DNA of 64,000 bases from JAJRZL01 sp964557855 (GTDB lineage Bacteria; Zixibacteria; MSB-5A5; GN15; FEB-12). This document shows positions 1-9,175 of the stretch, piece after piece. Position 1 is the stretch's first letter, and each line of letters starts with the position of its first letter. Position numbers and translations under genes: made by a program. The notes under the pieces are model-generated. The model searched no databases and was not told the origin of the DNA. It saw only the letters and a program-made list of their open reading frames with translations. Location of the stretch: contig CAZLBP010000007.1 in the NCBI GenBank assembly GCA_964557855.1, forward strand, positions 62,001-126,000, read 5' to 3'.

Positions 1-93
1 CTCCTTGCATAAATCTCGGTTAGAATCGTATATATATGTGGTGAGGCGGCGGTGATTTGCCGCATGGGAGTTGATTGACGTAATGACTGTGCC

Positions 94-1841
94 ATGAACG
101 TTCTCGTCTATTTCATAACAGCCCTTGTTTGCTATGCGCTGGCGTATCGGTTCTACGGACGCTTCATCGCCCGGTCGATCGGCGAGCAGCCGAACCGTCC
201 GACGCCCGCGGTCGAAATCAACGACGGCCGGGATTTCGTACCTACTCGTCCTTCCGTACTTTTCGCTCACCATTATTCGACGATAGCAGGGGCGGGTCCG
301 ATTGTGGGGCCGGCGCTGGGGATCTTGTACGGAATCGGTCCAGCGTGGTATGGGTTGTCCTGGGTGCGATATTCTTTGGCGCGGTTCATGATTTCGTGGC
401 GCTGTTTGCATCGATACGCGAAAAGGGATCATCGATGGCGGAAATCGCCGGGAAGGCGCTCGGTCCGACCGGTTTTTTTCTGTTTATCATTTTCACGATC
501 ATCCTCATCGTACTGGTAACTTCGGCGTTTCTCTCGTTGACGGCAATATCATTGACATCGCTCTGGCCGCTGGACAGGCTCGGGCTGTCTCCCGATCAAA
601 CGTTACTCCGCACGACTGAAGTGGACGGACAGCAGATGGGAGTCATAGGCGGGATAGCCTCGACATCCGTGATAGTCATCACGCTCTGTGCGCCGTTTCT
701 GGGATTCCTGGTTCTGAAACGTCAAATAAAGACCTGGATAGCGTATATACTCGCATTCGGGGTCGGGGCTGTTTCGATCTATATCGGATTTCATTTGCCC
801 CTGGCTCTTTCGCCGACGGTCTGGATGTGGGTCATTGCGATTTATACGTTGTTCGCCTGCGGCGCGCCGGTTTGGCTCATATTGCAGCCGAGGGATTTTG
901 TCAATGTGCAGATTCTCTATTTCGGTATGGCGGCCATGATTGCCGGGGTGGTAATCGCCGGGTTTCAGGGGCTGGCCGTGACGGCCCCGGTCACGAATCT
1001 GTCCGCGGGTGCTGAGAAAATGGGTCCGGTGTGGCCGTTTCTGTTTATCACTATCGCTTGTGGGGCGATATCCGGGTTCCATGCACTGGTCTCGGGCGGT
1101 ACGTCATCGAAGCAACTCTCCAAAGAGAGTCAGGCCAGAACGATCGGTTACGGTGGGATGCTGTTGGAGGGTTTACTGGCGGTGCTGGTGTTGATTGCAA
1201 TTGGTTCGGCGCTGAGCTACCGCGAGTATCTTGATATCACCTGGCCGGCAATGGGCGGCGGTAACCCGATACTGGCGTTCGCGCTGGGGATGGGCAATTT
1301 GCTGAATACTGCTATCGGTGTACCGGTGGCTCTGGGTACGGTGTTCGGTATTCTGACGGTGGAAGGTTTTCTGATCACGACGCTGGACTCGGCCGTGCGG
1401 TTGAACCGCTATCTCTTTGAGGAGTTGTGGAAATCGACTATGGTCAGCCCACCCTGGTATATGCAGAAGTTCTGGTTCAATTCGGGGCTGTCGGTGATAC
1501 TGATGTTGATTCTGTCGATGAGCAACAGTTATAAGCTGGTCTGGCCGCTCTTTGGTTCCACCAATCAACTTCTGGCCGCGCTGACACTAATTGCGGCCAC
1601 GGTCTGGCTGCATCGCGCCGGAAAGGCCTCTTGGTTCACGCTGCTGCCGGCGGCTGCGATGATCTGTACGACGATCGCTTCATTGAGCTACTATTTGGTT
1701 ACGAAGTACATCCCCACCGGCAATACGCTGCTGGCCGTGACCGACATTCTTCTGCTGGCTCTGGCTGTGGGCGTGTTGGTCTTGTCGGTGCGGGAATTCG
1801 CTCGTTTGCGGCTTCAGCCGAGTGCGCGTTTGTCCTCTTAA
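94..1841 (+). CDS. cstA: CstA-type carbon starvation / peptide-pyruvate transporter, with an apparent frameshift
   Basis: A polytopic inner-membrane protein of the CstA family, which imports peptides or pyruvate. The first part (residues 1 to about 85, from ATG 94) contains the family signature AGAGPIVGPALG. The rest, including GAIFFGAVHDFVALFASIREKG and many hydrophobic helices, lies in another frame from about base 345 to the TAA at 1839-1841. The two parts join smoothly if one G is missing in the run near 347-350 (tgg-tat should read tgg-gta-tgg), which gives about 582 residues, a normal size for short CstA proteins. A sequencing or assembly indel is the simplest explanation, but a real inactivating mutation cannot be excluded. 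The only Shine-Dalgarno-like stretch is ggag at 67-70, rather far upstream. It is monocistronic as far as can be seen. Confidence 0.85.
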
Positions 1842-1920
1842 ATCGTTCAGTCTCATAAACATTCGTCCGTTTCAGCCGATACTCTGGGTATACTTTGACT
1901 GAGGCTGAATTGTATCATTT

Positions 1921-3480
1921 ATGAGGATATTTCTCGATCGAAACAAGACGCTGCTGCCGCGTCTTGACACCATCTATTTGCTGGCCAGGGTGGGCGCTCT
2001 GTTCAGCATAATCTGGTATGCCTTTTATGTCCGGTTGAATCAAGTCGACCCCACGCTGATTTTTACCATAATCGCCATATGTGCCGCTCTGATTGTCATC
2101 TTCTATATCTCCATCAAAGGGAAATTCGACATCAAGCTGGCCTATCTGGCGACCATTCTGGGTGACTTGTTGGTGGTACCCATTATGATAATGCTTTCCA
2201 ACGGATTGGAGTCTTCGTTTTACCTCCTCTTCTTCCTGACAATCACCGGCGCCGCTTATCTGCTGCGTTTTGGATCTGCGGCAGTAATCACAGTTCTGGT
2301 TATGGCGGCGTACGTGATCGCCATATCCGACAGTTACGGTGTCGAGTTTCTTTTCGATATCTCTTTGCGGCTGGGCTTTCTGATGGTAACGTTCTTGTGC
2401 ATTTCGTACGTGTCGATTTACATGCGGCGATCCGAAAAGCGTCTGCTGAAGCTATTTGATACACTCAACAAGCGAACTTCGGAGCTGGAAGTATCCAAGG
2501 CGTATGTGGAGATGATCTATGAAAACTCGCGCATCCTGGCCTCAATCCTGGAGCCTGACGCAATTGTCAAAGAGGTTATGAGAATCCTCGGGAGTGTCTT
2601 GGGTCATTCTCATTATGCCATTATCTTCCTGGGGGCCAAAGATCAAATTGTCTACCGCGCACGAGCAGTGGCGGGTCGGACCAACTACCAGTTGAAGGCT
2701 ATCGACAACTCTCGCATGGGTCTGGTGTTGCGGGTCTGTGATATGGATGAGCCGATCAGGCTGGAAGATATCCAGGATCGGGACGACTATTCACCCCTCA
2801 GCAAGAACACACGATCCCTGGTGATCGTCCCGATGAACTCACACGGACGGACGAACGGTGTTATTACGATCGAATCGAAAGAGGTGAGCAGGTTCAAGGA
2901 GTGGGACGTGCAGATGGTATCGATTGTCGCCCGTTCGGCGGCGCTGGCGCTGGAAAACGCGGAGTTGCACAAGCGTACGGAAGACATGACAATCATCGAC
3001 GATTTGACCGGCGCGTATAACTATCGCTATTTCATCCAGAAACTGCAGGAAGAGAAGCGCCGTGCGGGTCGTTATGAACTGCCGCTCTCGCTGATAATGG
3101 TTGATATTGACTGGTTCAAGAGATTCAATGATACGTACGGTCACGAAATCGGAAACGTTGTCCTGAAGAAACTGGCGGCTATCATCCAGAGCTGTATAAG
3201 GGACGTCGATATCTTTGCCCGTTACGGCGGTGAGGAATTCGTAGTGATTCTGCCGCAGACCAGGGCTCAGGAAGCGACCGTTATCGGCGAGCGTATCCGG
3301 CGCCGGGTGGAAACAGCGGTTATATTCAACAGCAAGGCCGGTAAGCTCCGTATAACCGTATCGGTCGGTATCAGTTCTTATCCGGAAAACGGACATTCTC
3401 AGGAAGAGCTGGTGACCGTGGCCGATCGGGCTCTGTACAAAGCCAAAGACGAAGGCAGAAACCATGTTTGTGTGCAATAG
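1921..3480 (+). CDS. Membrane-bound GAF-GGDEF diguanylate cyclase
   Basis: A 519-residue signalling protein predicted to make cyclic di-GMP from two GTP. Five or six hydrophobic helices fill roughly residues 18-165. A short coiled linker, a GAF-like sensor domain (about 195-345) and a GGDEF domain (about 355-519) follow. The active-site motif is present as YGGEEF at residues 435-440. The inhibitory I-site RxxD is also present (R427-D430, five residues before GGEEF), so product feedback is likely. The IIDDLTGAYNYRYF start of the domain is canonical. No EAL or HD-GYP domain is attached. It stands 79 bases after cstA and its ligand cannot be told from sequence. Confidence 0.93.
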   Translation: MRIFLDRNKTLLPRLDTIYLLARVGALFSIIWYAFYVRLNQVDPTLIFTIIAICAALIVIFYISIKGKFDIKLAYLATILGDLLVVPIMIMLSNGLESSFYLLFFLTITGAAYLLRFGSAAVITVLVMAAYVIAISDSYGVEFLFDISLRLGFLMVTFLCISYVSIYMRRSEKRLLKLFDTLNKRTSELEVSKAYVEMIYENSRILASILEPDAIVKEVMRILGSVLGHSHYAIIFLGAKDQIVYRARAVAGRTNYQLKAIDNSRMGLVLRVCDMDEPIRLEDIQDRDDYSPLSKNTRSLVIVPMNSHGRTNGVITIESKEVSRFKEWDVQMVSIVARSAALALENAELHKRTEDMTIIDDLTGAYNYRYFIQKLQEEKRRAGRYELPLSLIMVDIDWFKRFNDTYGHEIGNVVLKKLAAIIQSCIRDVDIFARYGGEEFVVILPQTRAQEATVIGERIRRRVETAVIFNSKAGKLRITVSVGISSYPENGHSQEELVTVADRALYKAKDEGRNHVCVQ

Positions 3481-3530
3481 ATATAGAGCCTATAATGTCG
3501 TAAGAGTACGAGCCACGCAGGGATAGAGTT

Positions 3531-4526
3531 ATGAGTGATATGAAGAAATTGATCGGCCAGCTTTTCGTAATAAGTTTTCCGGGCGAGGTCCCCTCAGGTC
3601 AGGTGCTGCGGTTCATAGCCGACAAGAAGATCGGCGGTGTTATTCTGTTCGAAGCTAACTGCCGGTCGCACCAGCAGGCGCGAGAGAATATCGAGCGTAT
3701 CAGATCCGTCTGCAGCGATTTCGTACCGTTCGTAGCCATCGATCAGGAAGGTGGCCGGGTAAGCCGTCTGCGCAAGGCGCCGGCTGAGTTTCGAGCGGCT
3801 GCCGATTTTGGTGATGACGGGATTGAGCAGTTCCGGGAGGAGTATTCCCGCTCGGCGGTGTTCATGGCGTCTATAGGCATCAATTTGAATCTGGCGCCGG
3901 TCTGTGACATTTTCGTCAACGAAAACAACAAATGTCTGGCGGGACGGTGCTTCGGAACTTCGGCGGAAGTCGTTTCCAGGTATGTGACTGCTGCGGTACG
4001 GACCGCGAAGTCGGCCGGTGTGCTGTCCTGTCTGAAGCATTTCCCGGGGTTGGGTGACTGCGAAATCGATCCGCACCTGCTCACAGCCGAGGCCGACTAC
4101 GATCGTGTCGTGTGGGGTCAAAGGGAACGACTGCCCTTCCAAGCCGGTGTCAATGCCGGAGCGGAATTGATCATGACCACACATCTTCGCGTGCCCGCTT
4201 TTGATGAGACCATCGCAACGGGTTCAGGAGAGATCATTTCCAGTATCCTGCGGGAGAACCTGATGTTTGACGGACCGGTAATCACCGACGACCTGACGAT
4301 GAAAGGCGCCGATGAACTGGGGGAGATGGGTCCGCGAACGGTGGCGGCGTTCAATGCCGGCCATGACCTGTTGTTGTTCGGCATGGATTTCGACAAAACA
4401 CAGGAGGCGTACGGATATTTCTGCAGAGCATTTGAGCGGGGCGACGTTGCCGCAAACCGAATACAGGAGTCGCTGGATCGCATATCCGGGATAAAATTCA
4501 AACTCGACAAAGCGATGCCGAGATAG
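3531..4526 (+). CDS. nagZ: Beta-N-acetylhexosaminidase NagZ (glycoside hydrolase family 3)
   Basis: A 331-residue single-domain GH3 enzyme with no signal peptide, so cytoplasmic. NagZ removes GlcNAc from GlcNAc-1,6-anhydroMurNAc muropeptides during cell-wall recycling. Visible landmarks are DQEGGRVSRL (from residue 71), the catalytic-loop motif KHFPGLGDCEIDPH (169-182), which carries the Asp/His general-acid pair of NagZ enzymes, and ITDDLTMKG with the likely nucleophile D253. In most NagZ proteins the loop reads KHFPGHGD; here Leu replaces the first His. It is the first gene of an operon: anmK follows after 12 bases, which supports the recycling role. An ATG nine bases downstream (3540) is an alternative start. 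Confidence 0.92.
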   Translation: MSDMKKLIGQLFVISFPGEVPSGQVLRFIADKKIGGVILFEANCRSHQQARENIERIRSVCSDFVPFVAIDQEGGRVSRLRKAPAEFRAAADFGDDGIEQFREEYSRSAVFMASIGINLNLAPVCDIFVNENNKCLAGRCFGTSAEVVSRYVTAAVRTAKSAGVLSCLKHFPGLGDCEIDPHLLTAEADYDRVVWGQRERLPFQAGVNAGAELIMTTHLRVPAFDETIATGSGEIISSILRENLMFDGPVITDDLTMKGADELGEMGPRTVAAFNAGHDLLLFGMDFDKTQEAYGYFCRAFERGDVAANRIQESLDRISGIKFKLDKAMPR

Positions 4527-4538
4527 CATCCTCTGAAT

Positions 4539-5738
4539 ATGTCGATCGGTAAGTTCACAGGACATAAGCGTCTGACTGTTCTGGGGATCAACAGTGGGAC
4601 TTCGGCCGACGGACTGGACATGGCGGTCGTTTCGGTGTCGCGAAACGGAGCTGTGCCAGAGTATACTTTCCTGGAAGGCGCGAAGCAGGGATTCAGCAAG
4701 AAACTGCAGGACGCCATTCTTCGACTGGCAGACAGCAAGATGTCCAATCTCGATGAAGTCGTATATCTTGACAATGTTTTGGGACAGGTGATGGGACAGA
4801 AGGCTGCCAAGTTCATGGCGAATTTGGAGAAGTACAGAATTCAGATCGATGGTGTAGCGTCTCATGGTCAGACAGTACGTCACTCACCGCGCTCCGTATT
4901 CCGTCACGGGAAGCATGTGCGCGGCAGCCTGCAACTGGGCTCTCTCGACCAAATCGCCGCCGGAACGGGGAAACTTGTGATCGGAGATTTTCGCCAGGCG
5001 GAAATCGCGGTCGGACAAGAAGGCGCCCCTATAACGATCGGAGCCATGCAGCGCCTGTTCGCGTCCGATAAATCTACGGTCATAGTCAATATAGGCGGCA
5101 TTGCGAATTACTTCTACCTGCCGTCGCGATCGTCATCCCGGTTCGCTTCGGGCCGCGATTGCGGTCCGGGTAACTGCATTGTTGATTATTTAGCGAAAGC
5201 CCTCTACAACAGGAGATTCGACAAGGACGGACAAAAAGCACTCAGGGGTATGGCCGATACGCGTATTCTCGACGAAATGCTGGGTGAACCGTTCTTTTCC
5301 AGTCACACCGCTTCGACCGGTCGAGAAGAGTTCGGGCCGGCCGTGGCGGAGAAGCTCATGAAGCTTGGAGAACAGGAAGGGCTGTCTCGGGAAGACTTGA
5401 TGGCCACCGCGGCCGAGCTGACCGTGGCAGGTATAGCAGTGCACTTACGAACTCTTGCCAGGCAGGATCGTTCTATCGATACTGTGTACTTATCAGGCGG
5501 CGGTCGGAACAACCGGTATTTTCAGACAAGGCTGGCGAACTATCTTCCCGACTTCTCGATTCGACTCGTCGATGAACTGGGTATTCACGGGGATTACGTC
5601 GAGGCGGCCTCCTATGCTGTCATGGGTGAAGCTTGTTTGCGGTCAGAGCCGATGAGCCGCAGCCCGGACCCGCATGGAAGCCAATCAAGATGGCCGGTAC
5701 TGGGTCACATCGTGCAACCGCCGTTGGAGGGTCGATAG
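4539..5738 (+). CDS. anmK: Anhydro-N-acetylmuramic acid kinase AnmK
   Basis: A cytoplasmic ASKHA-fold kinase that opens and phosphorylates 1,6-anhydroMurNAc to MurNAc-6-phosphate using ATP, the step after NagZ. The phosphate-binding motif GINSGTSADGLD is at residues 16-27; HGQTVRHS and the CGPGNCIVD loop also match the family. The length of 399 residues is slightly above the usual 370, because of a C-terminal tail of about 25 residues (from SRSPDPHG) that looks unrelated to the fold. The stop codon TAG (5736-5738) overlaps the GTG start of the next gene by one base, so the two are probably translationally coupled. No clear Shine-Dalgarno sequence precedes ATG 4539. Confidence 0.93.
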   Translation: MSIGKFTGHKRLTVLGINSGTSADGLDMAVVSVSRNGAVPEYTFLEGAKQGFSKKLQDAILRLADSKMSNLDEVVYLDNVLGQVMGQKAAKFMANLEKYRIQIDGVASHGQTVRHSPRSVFRHGKHVRGSLQLGSLDQIAAGTGKLVIGDFRQAEIAVGQEGAPITIGAMQRLFASDKSTVIVNIGGIANYFYLPSRSSSRFASGRDCGPGNCIVDYLAKALYNRRFDKDGQKALRGMADTRILDEMLGEPFFSSHTASTGREEFGPAVAEKLMKLGEQEGLSREDLMATAAELTVAGIAVHLRTLARQDRSIDTVYLSGGGRNNRYFQTRLANYLPDFSIRLVDELGIHGDYVEAASYAVMGEACLRSEPMSRSPDPHGSQSRWPVLGHIVQPPLEGR

Positions 5739-7024
5739 TGGGAGTCTCCCGTTTGCGGTCGACGTTATATCGAGCACTTCGCGTGATGGTTCGAGCGGGT
5801 GCGGGGTTTTGTCTCCTGGCGCTGGTGTGGAGTTGCGCCACCGTCCCCGGCTTACGCGACGAAGAACCGGGTTCGTTCATCCGGGTACCGTTCGTTCGTG
5901 TCCTGCTGTCCGAGACGGAAGAGGCCGCGACTCTGTCGGCGGATAAATCGTTCGCAATCGAATGTATCGCCAATGGGGAACAATCTGTATATCATTCCAG
6001 TCGGCCCGTTCAAGTCCTCTCCTACGGCAAGACACTGACGGTTCAGAATCAAACCGGCGCCACGATTCAAGCGGATGTTGAGGAGGTCAATATCATTCCG
6101 CGCGGATCGCACAACACGGTCGTTCTCAATGACAAGGCGTTCCGGGGTATCATTCAGATCCTCCCCTACGGGAAGAACGTACGCGCGGTTAATATTGTCT
6201 ATATGGAAGACTACCTGCGCGGAGTAGTGCCTCCTGAAATTGGCAAGCGGATCGACGCCGAGCTGGAAGCGGTCAAAGCCCAGGCAGTGGCTGCCCGGAC
6301 GTATGCCATGGCGCATTTGCAGCAGTATGTCGGGGAACCGTACGATCTGAAAGCCAGTGTGTATGACCAGATCTACGAAGGCGTGCAGGTGGAGAATCGG
6401 CTGATCAACAAGGCTATCGATGCCACGAAAGGACACGTGGTGTCGTTTCAGGACAAGCTCATCAATGCCTATTACCATTCGACCTGCGGCGGCATGACGG
6501 ATGACATTGCTCACGTCTGGGACCGACCATCGATTCCTTACTTGAAAGCGGTGCAGGATGATGAGGCCTGCTCATGGTCGAAGTACTTTGTCTGGCAGGA
6601 AGTGTTCACCGAACGGCAGCTTCGGGGTAGAATAGAACAGTATTTGGCCAGTGATCGGGGTCGGGATATGCGGATCGGGCCGATCCGTGACGTACAGGTC
6701 ATCGAGCGCACCCCCGGCGGCCGGGTGGCCCGACTTATTATTCGCACCGATACCGATATCTACCGGTTCAACAAAGATCGGATTCGTTGGGTTATCGGGC
6801 GTACTTCCAATCCCGACCTGATATTGCCCTCGGATCGTTTCGATGTTTTAATTGCACGAGGGGGGGACGGCACTATAACTTCCGTTACGTTTTCCGGAAG
6901 CGGATACGGCCATGGAGTAGGTATGTGTCAGTGCGGCGCCATCGGATTGGCGCGAGTCGGATGGACCTTTGACGCCATTCTGAAGCACTATTATCAAGGT
7001 GTGCAAGTAGAAAAGCTGTATTGA
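5738..7024 (+). CDS. SpoIID/LytB-domain protein, probable peptidoglycan lytic enzyme
   Basis: A SpoIID/LytB-family protein of 428 residues if started at GTG 5738. That start is preferred because ggagg (5726-5730) lies seven bases upstream and the codon overlaps the anmK stop. The reading frame continues upstream, but only inside anmK. The N-terminus is basic then hydrophobic and ends LVWSCAT, an imperfect lipobox, so a membrane-anchored exported protein is likely. Core motifs are VVPPEIG with the glutamate that SpoIID uses to cleave denuded glycan, EAVKAQAVAARTYA, YHSTCGG, and GYGHGVGMCQCGA near the end. In a non-sporulating genome such proteins act on glycan strands at division or turnover. 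The nagZ-anmK context fits a supply of anhydro-muropeptides. Confidence 0.88.
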   Translation: MGVSRLRSTLYRALRVMVRAGAGFCLLALVWSCATVPGLRDEEPGSFIRVPFVRVLLSETEEAATLSADKSFAIECIANGEQSVYHSSRPVQVLSYGKTLTVQNQTGATIQADVEEVNIIPRGSHNTVVLNDKAFRGIIQILPYGKNVRAVNIVYMEDYLRGVVPPEIGKRIDAELEAVKAQAVAARTYAMAHLQQYVGEPYDLKASVYDQIYEGVQVENRLINKAIDATKGHVVSFQDKLINAYYHSTCGGMTDDIAHVWDRPSIPYLKAVQDDEACSWSKYFVWQEVFTERQLRGRIEQYLASDRGRDMRIGPIRDVQVIERTPGGRVARLIIRTDTDIYRFNKDRIRWVIGRTSNPDLILPSDRFDVLIARGGDGTITSVTFSGSGYGHGVGMCQCGAIGLARVGWTFDAILKHYYQGVQVEKLY

Positions 7025-8514
7025 TGAAGGCAGTGTTGAAAGGACTCGACCGGGCTTTCTTGCTCACGGTTGCTCTGGCCGTGAACGGCACCTTTTTTGC
7101 GGCCGGCCTTTCGGCCGAACAGTATGCATACACAGTGAACTGGCAAGGCGGCGTGGCGGCGTTGACGGGCGGCGATTCGCATAAATATAACCTCCGAGAG
7201 ACCTTCGGCGTTAGCCTGGCCAATCAGTTCTCGCCTTACTGGGGGGTATCGGTGGGCTACACTTATGTCGATCTGTATGATGATTCCACGGCAACATCCA
7301 GCTTCTCCTTCGGCCGCGACACCAACCATGCTACCCGCCGTTTCAAGGCCAACCGACTGGGCGTATTGGTGCAGAGATACATCTGGGGACCGGAACACAG
7401 CATAAATCTCAAAGGTGGTCTGGGCGGAGGATTGCTGATATGGAAGGTAGTTGATCCCGAGGACGGGACAGTATTGGAGGTAACCGGCTCCAAAGACGAG
7501 ACCAGAGATTTTTCAGCTACCGAGATCTTTCTATCCGGAGTACTCGGCATCGAGATTCCGGTGTCCGACCGGTGGACGGTGGGTCTTTCCGGGCAGGCTG
7601 ACTATCTGACCGGGGCCGGTACCGAATTTGCCGCAAGCGTTGCAGATGAGCGGGAGCGGTGGCTGCTGGGCACCGGGTTGGCTCTCTCCTTCGGTTTCGG
7701 AGGGACACAATCACCAACGAGCTGGCCTTCGGAGGAATCCTGGTCCGATGAGCCGCCATCCCACCGCGTTCGGAGTATGCGAAATCAAACCGCCGGCGAT
7801 TCTGACGGGGATGGTATTCCGGATGCAAATGATGCCTGCAATGACACGCCATACGGTGTCGCGGTGGATAACAAGGGCTGCCCCGTCGACAGCGACCAGG
7901 ATGGGATCAGCGACGAATACGATGATTGTCCCGAAACGGACGTGCGGGCGCGAGCCCTGGTCGATATTCACGGTTGTCCGGTGGATTCGGACTTTGACGG
8001 TGTGCCGGATTATCTCGATAACTGCCCGCATAATATGACCGGAGCCATAGTCGATGAGCTGGGTTGTCCGCTTGACGGTGACGCCGACGGTGTCCCCGAC
8101 GGACTCGATGATTGCCCCGGAACTTTGTACGGTGTTGAGGTCGATCGGCATGGGTGCATTGATCTATCCATGTTCGCAAAGCCGATGGTGTTGAATATCG
8201 ATTATCCGCCCGGCTCATTCGAGGTCGACTGGAAAAGCAAGGATCGGCTGCGGGACCTGGCCCGTGTCCTGAATCTGGCGCCAGAAATTCGTCTTGAAAT
8301 CAACGGGTATACGGACAATATTGGCTTGACACGTGACAATCAGCGGCTCTCCGAGAAGCGCGCCAACCGGGTGCGGGACTTCCTGCTCTCGCTCGGCGTC
8401 GACGCGGATCGGATGGAAGTGTACGGGCGAGGCGAGACGAACTTCGTGGCCAGCAACGAGACGTCCGACGGACGAGCCAGAAACCGTCGAATAGAAATAG
8501 TCTTCTATAAGTAA
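7024..8514 (+). CDS. OmpA-family outer-membrane protein with thrombospondin type-3 repeats
   Basis: The start is ATG 7024, whose A is shared with the TGA of the preceding gene. A signal peptide ends near LSA (about residue 30). A probable eight-stranded beta-barrel follows to about residue 235. Four calcium-type TSP3 repeats (DSDGDGIPDANDAC, DSDQDGISDEYDDC, DSDFDGVPDYLDNC, DGDADGVPDGLDDC) occupy about 258-375. A C-terminal OmpA peptidoglycan-binding domain carries the signature INGYTDNIGLTRDNQRLSEKR. The protein would tether the outer membrane to the cell wall, with the TSP3 stretch as a calcium-stiffened linker. Its place at the end of a cell-wall operon agrees with that. Confidence 0.93.
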   Translation: MKAVLKGLDRAFLLTVALAVNGTFFAAGLSAEQYAYTVNWQGGVAALTGGDSHKYNLRETFGVSLANQFSPYWGVSVGYTYVDLYDDSTATSSFSFGRDTNHATRRFKANRLGVLVQRYIWGPEHSINLKGGLGGGLLIWKVVDPEDGTVLEVTGSKDETRDFSATEIFLSGVLGIEIPVSDRWTVGLSGQADYLTGAGTEFAASVADERERWLLGTGLALSFGFGGTQSPTSWPSEESWSDEPPSHRVRSMRNQTAGDSDGDGIPDANDACNDTPYGVAVDNKGCPVDSDQDGISDEYDDCPETDVRARALVDIHGCPVDSDFDGVPDYLDNCPHNMTGAIVDELGCPLDGDADGVPDGLDDCPGTLYGVEVDRHGCIDLSMFAKPMVLNIDYPPGSFEVDWKSKDRLRDLARVLNLAPEIRLEINGYTDNIGLTRDNQRLSEKRANRVRDFLLSLGVDADRMEVYGRGETNFVASNETSDGRARNRRIEIVFYK

Positions 8515-8532
8515 ACCGGGAGTATATGGCAG

Positions 8533-9093
8533 GTGTTGCACAATTATTATTCGCAGGAGAATATAGACGATAGAAGGCATACCAAATACGCACTGGTGAT
8601 CTATTTGCCGGATGAGTTGGATAGAATTATCGCGCCGCTTCGGGAACGATTCGACCCGATCTACAATCTGGTGGCTTCTCACATAACGATCGTGTTCCCC
8701 TTTGATTCCGATCTCAGCCTGGACGAACTTGCCGGATTGCTCAACAACGAGCTGCACCGAGAGAGATATATTGCAATTCAATTGAGCTCTATCATTGACT
8801 TCTATCCCAAAGCTCCGATAATCTGCTGGAAGGTCAAGTCAAACGAACGACTGAATAGCCTGTATTACCGACTCTATGCCAGGCTCGGGATGCCGATTCC
8901 GTACAAGGACTATCAGCCTCATGTTACCGTCGCGCGCGAGATCTCCAATCACCGTGTGCTGCTCGTCAAAGAGAAGATAGTGCCGTACCTGTCCGACGAA
9001 AAGTTCGAGGTCAAGGCCGTCGATTTGATAACGCCGTTGACCGGAAACAAATGGGTGTCGGTGCGGACCTTTCCGCTGGTGGAGGGGGATTAA
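8533..9093 (+). CDS. 2'-5' RNA ligase-like (2H phosphoesterase) protein
   Basis: A 186-residue protein of the 2H phosphoesterase superfamily (LigT/ThpR-like). Two catalytic H-x-T/S motifs are visible, SHITIVFPF near residue 55 and PHVTVARE near residue 133, spaced as expected for this bilobal fold. Such enzymes hydrolyse or form 2'-phosphodiester or cyclic-phosphate bonds in RNA or small nucleotides; the substrate here is unknown. The start is uncertain. GTG 8533 is the only usual codon giving the full N-terminus, and its ribosome-binding site is weak. It follows the OmpA gene by 18 bases and may be the last gene of that operon. Confidence 0.78.
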   Translation: MLHNYYSQENIDDRRHTKYALVIYLPDELDRIIAPLRERFDPIYNLVASHITIVFPFDSDLSLDELAGLLNNELHRERYIAIQLSSIIDFYPKAPIICWKVKSNERLNSLYYRLYARLGMPIPYKDYQPHVTVAREISNHRVLLVKEKIVPYLSDEKFEVKAVDLITPLTGNKWVSVRTFPLVEGD

Positions 9094-9121
9094 GTCGCCC
9101 GGAATGAGTCACAAATGCAAA

Positions 9122-9147
9122 CGGCAGGCCCATTACGGGACCTGCCG
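9122..9147. terminator. Hairpin between convergent genes
   Basis: CGGCAGG and CCTGCCG arms with an inner CCC/GGG pairing form a stable stem in the 82-base gap between the 2H phosphoesterase and htrA. There is no clear T-tract on either side, so it may be a bidirectional terminator helper or an intergenic repeat. Confidence 0.4.
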
Positions 9148-9175
9148 AGTGATTCCTCGAATCTGACACCGTCTA

